DNA of 64,000 bases from the NCBI RefSeq assembly GCF_030296595.1, contig NZ_AP027731.1:1488001-1552000 (forward strand), read 5' to 3'. A program made the position numbers and the translations under genes. The notes beneath the pieces were generated by a model. The model was not told the origin of the DNA. It saw nothing but the letters and a program-made list of their open reading frames with translations, and did no database searches. The number at the start of each line of letters is the position of its first letter. The stretch's first letter is position 1. Shown here piece after piece: positions 18,428-29,661 of this stretch. Origin of the DNA: Naasia aerilata (lineage in GTDB: Bacteria; Actinomycetota; Actinomycetes; Actinomycetales; Microbacteriaceae).

Positions 18428-21233
18428 GTGCCCGCTAGCAAGAAGCTCGTCATCGTCGAGTCGCCGGCCAAGGCCAAGACGATCGCCCAGTACCTGGGCA
18501 GCGGGTACGAGGTGCAGGCCTCCGTCGGTCACATCCGTGACCTCATCGAGCCCAAGAACCTGCCCGCCGAGCTCAAGACCGGGTCGCTCGGCAAGTTCTC
18601 CGTGGACGTCGAGCACGACTTCGCCCCGTACTACGTGGTGTCCGACCAGAAGAAGAAGACGGTCGCCGATCTGAAGCGCGCGCTGAAGGACGCCGACGAG
18701 CTCTACCTCGCAACTGATGAGGACCGCGAGGGCGAGGCCATCGCGTGGCACCTGCTCGAGGTGCTGAAGCCCAAGGTGCCGGTGAAGCGCATGGTGTTCC
18801 ACGAGATCACCAAGGACGCCATCGCCAAGGCGAAGGACAACACCCGCGACATCGACACCGCACTCGTCGACGCGCAGGAGACCCGCCGCATCCTCGACCG
18901 CCTCTACGGCTACGAGGTCTCCCCGGTCCTCTGGCGCAAGGTCGGGCCCGGCCTCTCCGCGGGCCGCGTCCAGTCCGCGGCGACCCGTCTCGTCGTCGAC
19001 CGGGAGCGCGAGCGCCTCGCCTTCGTGGCCGCGAGCTACTGGGATCTCGCCGCTCGCTTCGCTCCGGCCGGCACCGCCGACCAGTTCGACGCGCGCCTCG
19101 TGCGCCTCGACGGCGACCGCGTCGCCACCGGGCGCGACTTCGACGACAAGGGTGTGCTGCGTGCCGGCGCCCGTGCTCTCGACGAGGCGACGGCCACCGC
19201 GCTCGCCGAGGCGCTCCGCGACGACGCGACCCGCACCCGCGTCACCGAGGTGGAGTCGAAGCCGTACACGCGCCGGCCGGCGGCGCCCTTCACCACCTCG
19301 ACGCTCCAGCAGGAGGCGGCCCGCAAGCTCCGCTTCTCCGCTCGGCAGACCATGAGCGTCGCGCAGTCGCTCTACGAGAACGGCTACATCACCTACATGC
19401 GCACCGACTCGCCGTCGCTGTCGACGCAGGCGATCAATGCCGCCCGCGCTCAGGCGACCACGCTCTACGGCGCCGAGTCCGTCCCGGACAAGCCGCGCAT
19501 CTACTCGGGCAAGTCGAAGAACGCCCAGGAGGCGCACGAGGCGATCCGCCCCTCGGGGAGACCTTCCGCACGCCCTCGCAGCTGAGCGGCGAGCTCCGCG
19601 GCAACGAGGCACGGCTCTACGACCTGATCTGGAAGCGCACCGTCGCCTCGCAGATGGCGGACGCGCGCGGCTCGACCGCCAGCGTCACCATCGAGTCGCG
19701 CCCGGCCGGCACGGACACGATCGCCCTGTTCTCGGCGAGCGGCACCGTCATCACCTTCCGCGGCTTCCTGCAGGCCTACGAGGAGGGGCGCGACGAGGAG
19801 CGCAACGCCGACGCGGATCCCGCCGAGGCGAAGCTCCCGCCGCTGACCGTGGGCCAGGCCCTCGACGTCAGCGAGGCTGAGGCGAAGGGGCACGAGACCT
19901 CCCCGCCGCCGCGCTACACCGAGGCCAGCCTGGTCAAGAAGCTCGAGGAGCTCGGCGTCGGGCGGCCCTCCACCTACGCCTCGATCATCTCGACCATCGT
20001 CGACCGCGGCTACGTGACCCCGCGCGGCACCGCGCTCGTCCCGAGCTGGACCGCGTTCTCGGTCGTGCGCCTCCTCGAGGACTTCTTCGGCGACCTCGTG
20101 GAGTACGACTTCACGGCCGCCATGGAGGACGACCTCGACCGCATCGCGGACGGCGAAGAGGACCGGGTCGACTGGCTCAAGGGCTTCTACTTCGGCAACG
20201 AGGGCCACCGTGGCCTTCGCAACGTGGTGGACAACCTCGGCGACATCGACGCCCGGAGCATCAACTCGGTCGAGATCGCCGACGACATCACGCTGCGCAT
20301 CGGCAAGTACGGCCCCTACCTCGAGGTCCCCGACCCGGATGCGGGACCGGACGCTCCGCCCCGGCGCGTCAACCTCCCGCAGGACCTGGCGCCCGACGAG
20401 CTGACCGAGGCGAAGGCCCGCGAGCTCGTGGACGCCCCGGTGCAGACGGACCGGATCATCGGCGCCAACCCGGAGAACGGCAAGCAGATCGTCGCGAAGG
20501 ACGGTCGCTTCGGCCCGTACGTCACCGAGCTGGAGCCGGAGACCGACGAGGCGGAGCCGGCCAAGAAGAAGAAGGCGGTCAAGCCCCGCACGGCCTCCTC
20601 TTCAAGAGCATGGACCTCGCCGAGATCGATCTCCCTACTGCGCTACGGCTGCTCGACCTGCCGCGGGTCGTGGGGGCCGACCCGGCGTCCGGCGAGGAGA
20701 TCACCGCGCAGAACGGCCGCTACGGTCCCTACATCAAGAAGGGCACGGACACCCGCTCGCTGCCGAGCGAGGACGAGATCTTCGAGATCGACCTCGACCG
20801 CGCCGTGGAGCTGTTCGCTCAGCCCAAGTACGGCGGCCGCGCCGCGTCCTCCGCGCTCAAGGAGTTCGAGGCCGACCCCGAGAGCGGCAAGCCGATCCGG
20901 ATCAAGGAGGGCCGCTTCGGCGCCTACGTGACCGACGGCGTGACCAACGCGACGATCCCGCGCGGCGAGAGCATCGAGGAGATCGACTTCGAGCGGGCCG
21001 TGCAGCTCCTCGCCGACAAGCGTGCGAAGGGGCCGGCGGCGCCGAAGGGCAAGAAGGCGCCCGCCAAGGCGGCGGCGAAGACCGCGAAGGCCCCGGCGAA
21101 GACGACCAAGGCCGCTGCGGCGAAGCCGGCCACGGCGAAGGCGGCTGCGGCCAAGACCGCGACGAAGGCGGCCGCGAAGGCTCCGGCGAAGCGCGCGACG
21201 CCCCGCAAGACGGGCGCCGCGTCCGGCTCGTGA
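18428..21233 (+). CDS. topA: DNA topoisomerase I (two presumed missing bases)
   Basis: Type IA topoisomerase relaxing negative supercoils; essential. GTG start giving PASKKLVIVESPAKAKTI (toprim), acidic motif TDEDREGEA, active-site Tyr in NGYITYMRTDS. The C-terminal half carries topoisomerase-C-type repeats (IGKYGPYLE, DGRFGPYV, NGRYGPYIKKG, EGRFGAYV) and a Lys/Ala-rich tail of about 65 residues that binds DNA in actinobacterial enzymes. The frame breaks near 19556 (EAIRPSG|ETFRTPSQL) and near 20598 (KPRTAS|LFKSMDL); adding one base at each gives 935 aa. In an essential gene two breaks point to sequence error. Stop overlaps tmk. Confidence 0.95.
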
Positions 21234-21853
21234 CCGCACTCTTCGTGACCTTCGAGGGCGGCGACGGGTCGGGCAAGTCGACCCAGGCCGGCCTCCTCGA
21301 GGAGTGGCTGCTCGGCCGGGGCGAGACGGTGCTGCGCACTCGGGAGCCGGGCGGGAGCGACCTCGGTGTGGAGCTGCGGGACATCATCCTGCACCGCCGC
21401 GGTCACATCGAGCCGCGCGCCGAGGCGCTGCTCTACGCGGCCGACCGCGCCCACCACATCGCCACCGTGGTGCGGCCCGCGCTGCAGCGCGGGGAGGTCG
21501 TCGTCCAGGATCGCTATCTGGACTCCTCCGTCGCCTACCAGGGAGCCGGGCGGACGCTCGACCCCGGCGAGATCCGCAACCTCTCGCTCTGGGCGGCCGA
21601 AGGTCTGCTGCCCGACGTGACGATCCTCCTCGACCTCCACGAGGACGAGGGACGCCGGCGGCTCGACGCGAGCCGCACCACCTACGACCGGCTCGAGGCG
21701 GAGCAGGCCGAGTTCCACCAGCGCGTGCGCGACGCCTACCTCCAGCTCGCCGAGGCAGAGCCGGCGCGCTTCCTGGTCCTGGACGCGACGCGGCCGGCCG
21801 CCGAGCTCGCTGCGGTCATCAGGACCCGGGTCGAGGAGCTGATCGGCGGATGA
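21230..21853 (+). CDS. tmk: Thymidylate kinase
   Basis: Makes dTDP from dTMP for DNA synthesis. 207 aa; P-loop EGGDGSGKST at the N-terminus, D-R-Y motif in VVQDRYLDSSVAYQG and the LID region with Arg residues (DEGRRRLDASR). GTG start overlaps the topA stop by 4 bp and its TGA overlaps the holB ATG by 4 bp: a tight topA-tmk-holB replication operon. Intact. Confidence 0.96.
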   Translation: MTALFVTFEGGDGSGKSTQAGLLEEWLLGRGETVLRTREPGGSDLGVELRDIILHRRGHIEPRAEALLYAADRAHHIATVVRPALQRGEVVVQDRYLDSSVAYQGAGRTLDPGEIRNLSLWAAEGLLPDVTILLDLHEDEGRRRLDASRTTYDRLEAEQAEFHQRVRDAYLQLAEAEPARFLVLDATRPAAELAAVIRTRVEELIGG

Positions 21854-23020
21854 GCGCCGGAGCGCTGTGGCGCGACCTCACGGGGCAGGACGACGCGATC
21901 GACACCGTCCGCGCCGCCGCGCTGGCCGCGCACGCGGAGGGCGGCTCACCGAGCGGGATGACGCACTCGTGGCTCATCACCGGCCCACCCGGGTCGGGCC
22001 GCTCCAACCTTGCCTACGCGTTCGCGACGGCCCTGCTCTCGAACGGCTCCCCGGACGGCGACGAGGGGACACGGCGTCAGGTCGATGCACGCACGCATCC
22101 GGACCTCGCCGTGCTCAGCACCGATCGGGTGATCATCTCGATCGAAGAGGTGCGCCGCCTCCTCTCGGCGTCCCAGTACTCGCCCTCCGTGTCGCGCTAC
22201 CGGGTCATGGTGATCGAGGATGCGGACCGCATGACCGAGCGGACGTCCAACCTGCTGCTCAAGGCGCTCGAGGAGCCGCCGCCGCGTACCGTCTGGATCC
22301 TGTGCGCGCCCAGCGAGGCCGATCTGCTGCCGACAATCCGGTCACGGGTCCGCGTGGTGCGCCTGCGGGTGCCCCGCACGAGCGACGTCGCCGAGCTGAT
22401 CGCCGAGCGCGACGGCGTCTCGCCCGCGCTCGCGCTGCAGGCGGCTCAGGAGGCCCAGAGCCACATCGGGATGGCGCATCGGCTGGCCACGGACGAGGCG
22501 GCACGCGCGCGCCGCACGGAGACGCTCGAACTCGTACTCGGCCTGCGCGCGGTCCCGGGAGCCGTCCTGGCCGCCGCCCGCCTGCTCGAGATCGCCGGCG
22601 AGGACGCGAAGGCGATCACCGAGGAGCGGGACGCGGAGGAGCGGGAGTCGACCCTGCGATCGCTCGGCGTGGAGCCGGGAGGGCCGATCCCGCCGGGGCT
22701 TCGCAGCCAGATCAAGGCGCTCGAGGACGATCAGAAGCGCCGCGCCACCCGCAGCCTGCGCGACGGCATCGACCGCATCCTGGTCGACCTGCAGTCCCTC
22801 TTCCGCGACATCCTGCTCCGCCAGCTGGGGTCCGCCCTCGAGCCGGTCAACGCCTCCGCCGAGGAGGGGTGGCGCGGGCGGCCGCCGAGAGCGACCCGGC
22901 TGCCACTCTGGCCTCCCTTGACGCGATCGCGATCGCGCGCCGGAGGATCGAGGCGAACGTGCCCCCGCTCTCGCGCTCGAGGCCATGCTGGTCGCGACGA
23001 TCCGAAAGGCAGGCTCGTGA
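21850..23020 (+). CDS. holB: DNA polymerase III subunit delta' (two presumed missing bases)
   Basis: Clamp-loader stator subunit. AAA+ fold with a modified Walker A, GPPGSGRSN (Arg in place of the catalytic Lys, normal for non-hydrolysing delta'), the sensor-like KALEEPPPRTVWIL and SRVRVVRL (SRC-like) motifs. The frame shifts near 22867 (G run, SAEEG|VARAAAESD) and near 22970 (NVPPL|LALEAMLVATIRKAGS); adding one base at each yields 390 aa ending at TGA 23018-23020. The stop overlaps the GTG of the next gene by 4 bp. No zinc-finger cysteines are seen in the usual place, as in other actinobacterial delta' proteins. Confidence 0.92.
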
Positions 23021-24551
23021 GGGCACCCCGTCTCGTCGCCGTGATCCTGCTCGCGTGCCTGTCGCTGTCGCTGACGGGGTGCTTCGCCTCGCCGACGCAC
23101 ACGTCGAAGCCGACCGGGGAGACCGTGTCCGCCGGGCTCGACCGGTACTACTCGCAGGTGCTCACCTGGAAGGACTGCAAGGGCGGCATGGAGTGCGCCA
23201 CCGCCATCGCGCCGCTCGACTGGTCCGCGCCGAACAAGGCCGACGACATCGAGCTGGCCCTCGTGCGGCACCCGGCGACAGGGGATCGTGAGGGGTCGCT
23301 CTTCGTGAACCCCGGCGGCCCGGGCGCATCCGGCTACGACTTCGTGCACGACAGCGTCGACTTCGCCGTCAGCGCCGACCTGCAGTCCCGATTCGACGTC
23401 ATCGGCTGGGACCCCCGGGGTGTCGGGCGCTCCTCCGCGGTGAAGTGCTACGACGGGCCCCAGCTCGACAAGTTCCTCTTCGGCATCCCGGACGCGCCCG
23501 TCGACTCACCCGAGTACGTGCAGGAGGTCACCCGCACCGCGAAGGACTTCGCCGACGCGTGCGCCGCCAAGACGGGCAAGCTGCTCCAGTTCGTCGACAC
23601 CGAGAGCACCGTGCAGGATCTCGACATGCTCCGTGCCGCCGTGGGCGACACCACCCTCAACTACCTCGGCTACTCGTACGGCAGCGACATCGGCTCCCGC
23701 TACGCGGATCGATTCCCCGGGAAGGTGGGCCGCGTCGTCCTCGACGGGGCGACCGATTCATCCCTCGGCCTCTTCGATGTCTCCCTTGCGCAGACTGCCG
23801 CCTTCGGCGACGCCCTCAAGGCCTACCTCGCCGACTGCCTCGCCTCCTCGGGATGCCCGTTCCGAGGCACGGTCGACGACGCGATCGGGCAGATCCGGAC
23901 GGTGCTCGACCGCCTCGATGCGGCGCCGCTGCGGGGAGAGACGGCCGGGAGTTGACGAGCGCCTACCTGGGCACCGCGATCCAGTTCGCGCTCTACGACC
24001 AGGGCAGCTGGGAGTACCTGACGAAGGCGTTCACCGAGATCAGATCCGGTCAGAGCGACACCGCGTTCCTCCTGGCCGACGCCTATGTGGACCGCAACGA
24101 CGACGGGACCTACGCCTCCAACCTCAACGAGGCGTTCATCGCGATCACCTGCGTGGACTATCCGGTGGAGACGGACCCCGCGGTTCTCGCTGCACAGCGG
24201 GATGCGCTGGCCGCCGCGGATCCGCTCTCCGAACCGGAGGATCTCGACACCGTGGGGGACGCGGTCTGCGAGCAATGGCCCTACAAGTTCCGCGGAGCCA
24301 TCGAGCCGGTCCAGGGCGACGGTGCGGCTCCCATCCTGGTCGTCGGCACCACGGGCGACCCCGCGACGCCGTACCAGTGGGCGCAGGCGCTCTCCGACCA
24401 GCTGGAGAGCGGCGTGCTGCTCACCTACGTGGGGGAGGGGCACATCGCGTACGACGAGGGCGACCCGTGTGTGGTCGACACGGTGGACGACTACCTCACC
24501 GACGGCACGGTGCCGAAGGACGGGCTGGTCTGCGACCCGGCCAAGGAGTGA
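23017..24551 (+). CDS. Secreted alpha/beta-hydrolase lipoprotein, SlpD/tripeptidyl-aminopeptidase type (one presumed missing base)
   Basis: Extracytoplasmic peptidase-like lipoprotein. Signal peptide with lipobox LTGC (about residue 22). Oxyanion strip NPGGPGASG, nucleophile elbow GYSYGSDIG (Ser), and in the TAP-C domain GTTGDPATPYQWA (Asp) and GEGH (His) complete the triad. The frame breaks near 23934 (G run, ...DAAPLRG|RDGRELTSAYL); one G gives 511 aa, the family's normal length. Several Cys pairs fit disulphides outside the cell. It is the distal gene of the topA-tmk-holB run by overlap, as in related actinobacteria; no functional link to replication is implied. Confidence 0.88.
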
Positions 24552-24600
24552 CCGGCGCGGGTCGTGCGGACACCCGCACCCCCGCATGCCGCCCGCGGCT

Positions 24601-24642
24601 GTCCGCCCGGCCCGCGCCGGAGATTGCGCGAGCCGGGCGGAC
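24601..24642. terminator. Bidirectional terminator
   Basis: Perfect 11-bp arms GTCCGCCCGGC (24601-24611) and GCCGGGCGGAC (24632-24642) with a 20-nt loop, between the converging peptidase and DHA2 transporter genes. Confidence 0.65.
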
Positions 24643-24646
24643 GGTC

Positions 24647-26170
24647 TCAGCCGACGATGACCGGCTCGGGCTCTCCGGCGTTGTCGCGCGCTGCCGAGGC
24701 GAACGCGATGGAGACGCCGTGCCCCCGCCGCCGGTACAGCAGGGCGGTGAGGATGCCGCCGACGAGGAAGAAGCCGGCTCCCCACACGTAGGCGGTGGTG
24801 TAGCCCGCCACGGCGGCGTGGGCCGCGGTCGCGGCCGTCGCAGGCAGGTGGCCCGAGACGTAGTCCGCGGCGGCGGTGGCGGCCAGCGTGTTGAGGAGGG
24901 CGGTCCCGATCGAGCCGCCGATCTGCTGGGACGTGTTGACCATCGCCGAGGCGACTCCCGCGAATGAGCGGTCGACGCCGAGCGTCGCGGTCTGCATCGC
25001 GGCGGGCATGATCGTCCCCATCGTGAGACCCATGATGATCAGCGCGGGCAGCACGTTGGCCACGTAGCTGCTCTCGAGGTCGAGCCGGGTGAGGAGCAGC
25101 ATCGCGACGACGCCGAGCGTCATGCCGATGGGGACCATGGTCTTCGGGCCGAACCGCGGGAGCAGCAGGTTCGTCGACAGCTGCGCGGCGAGCACGAGCA
25201 TCGCGATCATGGGCAGGAACGCGAATCCGGTCTGCATCGGGCTGAAGCCGAGCGACGTCTGCAGGTAGTACGTCACGAAGAGGAAGATGCCGAACATCCC
25301 CGCCCCCGCGATGAGGATGGCGCTGTACGAGGCTGCGCGGTTACGGTCGACGAGAATGCCGAGCGGGAGGAGCGGGTGGGCGGCCCTTCGCTGCCAGAGG
25401 ACGAAGGCCACGAGGAGCACGACCGCGCCGGCGAGGAAGCCCCAGGTGGCGGGAGAGTCCCAGCCGTCGGTCTCGGCGTTCGAGAACCCGTAGACGATCG
25501 AGAACAGGGCCCCGGAGACCAGGATCGTGCCGGGGACGTCGAGCCGGGGGCGGGGTCCAGTCCGCTGGATCCGGGGCACGAAGACCGCGGCGCCCGCGAT
25601 CGCCACGGCCGCGATGACGACGTTGATGTAGAGGTTCCAGCGCCAGTCGAGCTGCTCGGTGAGCACCCCGCCGAGCACCAGGCCGACGGCGCCGCCCGCC
25701 CCGGCGATCGCGCCGAACACGCCGAACGCCCGGGCCCGCTCCTTCGGGATCGTGAACGTGGTCGTGAGGACCGCGAGGGCCGTCGGAGCGAGGAGCGCGC
25801 CGAAGGCGCCCTGAAGCGCGCGCGCCGCGATGAGGACCTCGAAGCTGCCGGCGGCGCCGCCCAGGGCGGACGCGGCCGCGAAGCCGATCAGCCCGATGAT
25901 GAAGGTGCGCTTGCGGCCGATCAGGTCGGAGAGGCGGCCGCCGAGCAGGAGCAGGCTCGCGAACGCGAGGGAGTAGGCGGTGATGACCCACTGGCGGTCA
26001 CCGTCCGAGAAGCCGAGGTCGGTCTGCGCGGAGGGCAGCGCGATGTTCACGACCGTCGCGTCGAGCACGACGATGAGCTGCGCGAGCCCGACAGTCACGA
26101 GCGTCCACCAGCGGCGCGGCGCCGGTGCGGGTGGGGTGTCTGAAGAGGAGGAGTACGACATGAACGGCAC
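24647..26170 (-). CDS. DHA2-family MFS multidrug exporter (EmrB/QacA type)
   Basis: 507 aa with about 14 membrane segments: proton-driven drug efflux. Motif D1-like LDATVVNIALP in the first helix, motif A GGRLSDLIGRKRTF, motif C GAIAGAGGAVGLVLGGVLTEQ (antiporter signature, shown by its G-x-x-x-G-x-x-x-x-G-P/G spacing) and FLPMIAMLV in the second half. Intact. A TetR gene is divergently transcribed 102 bp away with palindromes between, so this exporter is very probably repressed by it. Substrate unknown. Confidence 0.9.
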   Translation of the reverse strand: MPFMSYSSSSDTPPAPAPRRWWTLVTVGLAQLIVVLDATVVNIALPSAQTDLGFSDGDRQWVITAYSLAFASLLLLGGRLSDLIGRKRTFIIGLIGFAAASALGGAAGSFEVLIAARALQGAFGALLAPTALAVLTTTFTIPKERARAFGVFGAIAGAGGAVGLVLGGVLTEQLDWRWNLYINVVIAAVAIAGAAVFVPRIQRTGPRPRLDVPGTILVSGALFSIVYGFSNAETDGWDSPATWGFLAGAVVLLVAFVLWQRRAAHPLLPLGILVDRNRAASYSAILIAGAGMFGIFLFVTYYLQTSLGFSPMQTGFAFLPMIAMLVLAAQLSTNLLLPRFGPKTMVPIGMTLGVVAMLLLTRLDLESSYVANVLPALIIMGLTMGTIMPAAMQTATLGVDRSFAGVASAMVNTSQQIGGSIGTALLNTLAATAAADYVSGHLPATAATAAHAAVAGYTTAYVWGAGFFLVGGILTALLYRRRGHGVSIAFASAARDNAGEPEPVIVG

Positions 26171-26203
26171 TCTATACGGAACTTGCGAGTTTCGGATATA
26201 GTC

Positions 26204-26231
26204 AGTTCCAGAACTTCAGCGTTCCTGAAGT
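26204..26231. promoter_or_regulatory. Probable TetR operator
   Basis: Two overlapping palindromes in the divergent spacer: AGTTC-CA-GAACT (26204-26215) and ACTTCAG-CGTTC-CTGAAGT (26213-26231). A TATAGT (26197-26202) next to them would be the -10 of the rightward promoter, so a bound dimer could block it and the exporter promoter. Confidence 0.6.
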
Positions 26232-26272
26232 AGCATCAGAGCAACCAGACCCAGCAGACGGAGGAAGCAGCG

Positions 26273-26944
26273 ATGACGCCGCTCGATCTCGTGGACGAGG
26301 CCGCCCTGCGCGCCGAGGACTCGCCGAAGCTCGGGCGGAAGCGCGACCACACGCGCGATGCCGACATCCTCGACGCCGCGCTCGAGGTGCTGGCCGAGAC
26401 CGGATACGACGGCATGACCGTCGACATGGTGGCTGCCCGCGCGAAGGCGGGCAAGGCGACGCTGTATCGCCGGTGGCCCTCGAAGGCGGAGCTGGTGCTC
26501 GACGCGGTCGCCTGTCTGAAGAGGGCCGACTCCGACCCCGCCAAGCTGCCCGACACCGGCACCCTGCGTGGTGACCTCGTCGCGCTGATCAAGACGCCGA
26601 GCATCGAGGACGGCGAGCGGAAGCTGCAGATCATGGCCGGAATCGTCTCGATGCTGTCGCGCTCACCGGAGCTGGCGGACGCTGCGCAGGCGGCGATCGT
26701 CGAGCCACGGGCCCGCGTCAACCGCCTGCTGATGCGCCGGGCGATCGACCGCGGGGAGATCTCCGCGGACGTCGACATCGACACGCTGTCCATGGTGAGC
26801 ACGGCGATGGTCTCGCACCGCGTGCTGATGCTGCGCAAGCCGGTGACCCGCGAGTTCCTGATCTCCCTGATCGACAACGTCATCCTGCCGGCCGCCGGCA
26901 TTCCGCGCGCGCCCGCGTCGTCCGCGTCCTCGTCATCGAGGTGA
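26273..26944 (+). CDS. TetR-family repressor of the DHA2 exporter
   Basis: 223 aa. N-terminal HTH at about residues 25-70: DILDAALEVLAETGYDGMTV, MVAARAKAGKATLYRRWPSK with the TLYRRW recognition-helix pattern. The C-terminal part is the ligand-binding domain of the TetR_C_11-like type (LRGDLVALI... LLMRRAIDRGEISADVDID). Starts 102 bp from, and opposite to, the exporter. An upstream GGAGGAAG-like site (AGACGGAGGAAGCAGCG) precedes ATG 26273. Ser-rich last residues. Intact. Confidence 0.9.
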   Translation: MTPLDLVDEAALRAEDSPKLGRKRDHTRDADILDAALEVLAETGYDGMTVDMVAARAKAGKATLYRRWPSKAELVLDAVACLKRADSDPAKLPDTGTLRGDLVALIKTPSIEDGERKLQIMAGIVSMLSRSPELADAAQAAIVEPRARVNRLLMRRAIDRGEISADVDIDTLSMVSTAMVSHRVLMLRKPVTREFLISLIDNVILPAAGIPRAPASSASSSSR

Positions 26945-27021
26945 CCCGGCCGGTGGCGCCCGCGAGCGGTACGGCCGGCATCGGCTAGGATGGTTGACCG
27001 CCGGGGGTTCGCGCCCGGTGC

Positions 27022-27094
27022 GCCGCCCTAGCTCAGTCGGCAGAGCGATTCACTCGTAATGAATAGGTCAAGGGTTCGATTCCCTTGGGCGGCT
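27022..27094 (+). tRNA. tRNA-Thr (CGT)
   Basis: 73 nt: acceptor GCCGCCC/GGGCGGC, D arm with GCTCAGTCGGCAGAGC, anticodon stem ATTCA/TGAAT with loop CTCGTAA giving CGT at 27055-27057, T arm AAGGG-TTCGATT-CCCTT, discriminator T. Followed directly by a terminator. Confidence 0.97.
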
Positions 27095-27096
27095 CA

Positions 27097-27134
27097 AGGA
27101 AAAAGGACGTCCCCTCAGGGGCGTCCTTTTTCCT
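27097..27134 (+). terminator. Terminator of tRNA-Thr
   Basis: Hairpin with AGGAAAAAGGACG paired to CGTCCTTTTTCCT, CCCC/GGGG inner stem and TCA loop; the run of T makes it a canonical intrinsic terminator on the plus strand. Confidence 0.9.
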
Positions 27135-27265
27135 GAGATGTGCGCCGGGATGATGACGCTGGTGCAAGGTAGGCCCCTGGCGCACGGTGCATACGCGGGC
27201 GATCACAGTCACTCGATATGGTTCAGGCGAACGCCCACTGCATTCGCACCCAAGGAGAGATCGAC

Positions 27266-27742
27266 GTGGACACCGGCTATCCGCCTCTCGGAGAGCTCCT
27301 CGCCCAGGAGAGCGAGCTCCAGTTCTCATCGTTCACCTACGACGACGCATGGGCGCTCGGTGGGCTGCTGCGGAGGATGGCAAGCGAGCAGGGCGCCCCG
27401 GTGGCGATCGACCTGCGGCGCGGCGACCAGCAGGTCTTCCACACGGCGCTTCCGGGATCGAGCGCCGACAACGACCACTGGATCGACCGCAAGGTGCGGG
27501 TGGTCAAGCGGCTGGGCAACAGCTCTCTCGCCGTCGGCCAGCTCTGGCGCGACAGGGGGACGACTTTCGAGGCGGGGTCCGGCCTCGACCCCGCCCGTTA
27601 TGCGGCCGCGGGAGGCTGCTTCCCGATCCTCGTGCGCGGGGTCGGACCCGTCGGCACAATCGCCGTCTCCGGGCTCCCCGAGGTCGAGGATCACCGGCTG
27701 ATCGTGGAGGCGCTTCGCGCGTTCCTCGCCGAGCACCGCTGA
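27266..27742 (+). CDS. UPF0303/heme-degrading-domain (HbpS-like) protein
   Basis: 158 aa from a GTG with AAGGAG 8 bp upstream (the longer frame from 27218 lacks a ribosome site). The profile is that of the UPF0303/DUF336 group: FDDALALG-like SFTYDDAWALGGLLRRM, PVAIDLRRGDQQVFH, ALPGSSADNDHWIDRK, GLDPARYAAAGGCFPI, VGTIAVSGLPEVEDH and a terminal VEALRAFL. Related proteins bind heme or have unknown roles; no iron-related gene lies alongside. Intact. Confidence 0.85.
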   Translation: MDTGYPPLGELLAQESELQFSSFTYDDAWALGGLLRRMASEQGAPVAIDLRRGDQQVFHTALPGSSADNDHWIDRKVRVVKRLGNSSLAVGQLWRDRGTTFEAGSGLDPARYAAAGGCFPILVRGVGPVGTIAVSGLPEVEDHRLIVEALRAFLAEHR

Positions 27743-28774
<1,032 letters not shown>

Positions 28775-28849
28775 TCGGTCGCCCCGCCGGCCGAGGCCGC
28801 GCGGGAGAGCGCACCGGGGTCCGTCCCGGCGCTCGTGCTCGCAGGAGAA

Positions 28850-28876
28850 AGGCGTCGTCCCATCGGGGCGGCGCCT
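28850..28876 (+). terminator. Terminator after rpf
   Basis: Stem AGGCGTCGTCCC (28850-28861) with GGGGCGGCGCCT (28865-28876), two G-U pairs, loop ATC, followed by TCTTCC; serves rpf and, reading the other way, the converging hydrolase gene that stops at 28885. Confidence 0.75.
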
Positions 28877-28884
28877 TCTTCCGC

Positions 28885-29543
28885 TCATGCAGGGCTGGCG
28901 GCGGCGAACGCCAGCCGGTCGGCTGTGAATTCCAGAGCCTCGCCCGCGAAACGCGGCGACAGCATGTGGCTCTCGCCTGGCAGCTCGACCAGGTCGGCCG
29001 AGGTGTGCTCGGCCAGCCAGCGCCGTGAGGCGGCGGCCATCCCCGGGGTGATCACGTCGTCCCGATCGCCCATCCCGTACCAGACGGGAGGCCGACGTGC
29101 GCGGATGCCGGCGTGCGGGGTGAGGTCCCAGACGAAACCGCCCACCAGGGCTGCGGACACGAAGCGATCCGGCTGCTGACGCATCAGGTGGATGGCGAGT
29201 GCGCCGCCCTGGGACCACCCCACGAGCGAGATGGAGGTCGGCTCCTGGCGGTCCAGCCAGGCGTGCACACCTCGCGCTGCTGCAGACAGGGCGGTCACCC
29301 CCGCTCGGCCGCGGGCACTCGGCGAGCCCCGAACTCAGCCCAGGCCCACCGGTCGCTCACCGGGACCGGACCCCGCAGGGTAGCCCCGACCGCCCCGTCG
29401 GGCAGTGCCGCGAACGACGAGTTCCAGTCGCTTTCGCGCCCGTAGTACCCGTGGAGGAAGACGATGAGCGGGCGCCCGGCTCGCTGGGACTCCGGATGCG
29501 ACCAGAGGATCGCGTCCTCGTCCAGGGCGGTCACTCTGCGCAT
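28885..29543 (-). CDS. Alpha/beta-hydrolase, carboxylesterase/phospholipase type (one presumed missing base)
   Basis: 219 aa after adding one G near 29300 (…RRVPAAERG|VTALSAAARG). HG oxyanion motif FLHGYYGRESDW, nucleophile elbow GWSQGG, Asp in GMGDRDDVITP and His in PGESHML make a full catalytic triad of the YpfH/Abhydrolase_6 kind. Acts on an unknown ester. No signal peptide, so cytoplasmic. ATG start chosen (MRRVTALDEDAILW). Both halves are well conserved, so the break is taken as a sequence error. Confidence 0.8.
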
Positions 29544-29661
29544 GGCTGGTCCTCTCCGGCGGTATCGGCCAGGCGAATCTAGACGCCCGTGGCTGCCGGC
29601 GTACACCTGGACGGCGACTCTTTTCTCCGCTGCCCGGGCTCGGACACCCGCCGGAGCGCGC

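Noticed and set aside
20950..21233. Repetitive GCG/AAG-rich DNA as a mobile or recombination element
   Set aside because: It encodes the Lys/Ala-rich DNA-binding tail of topoisomerase I, normal for actinobacteria.
18428..21233. topA as a pseudogene
   Set aside because: Both frame breaks are of the same C/G-run type seen in many genes of this window, and the gene is essential; error is far more likely.
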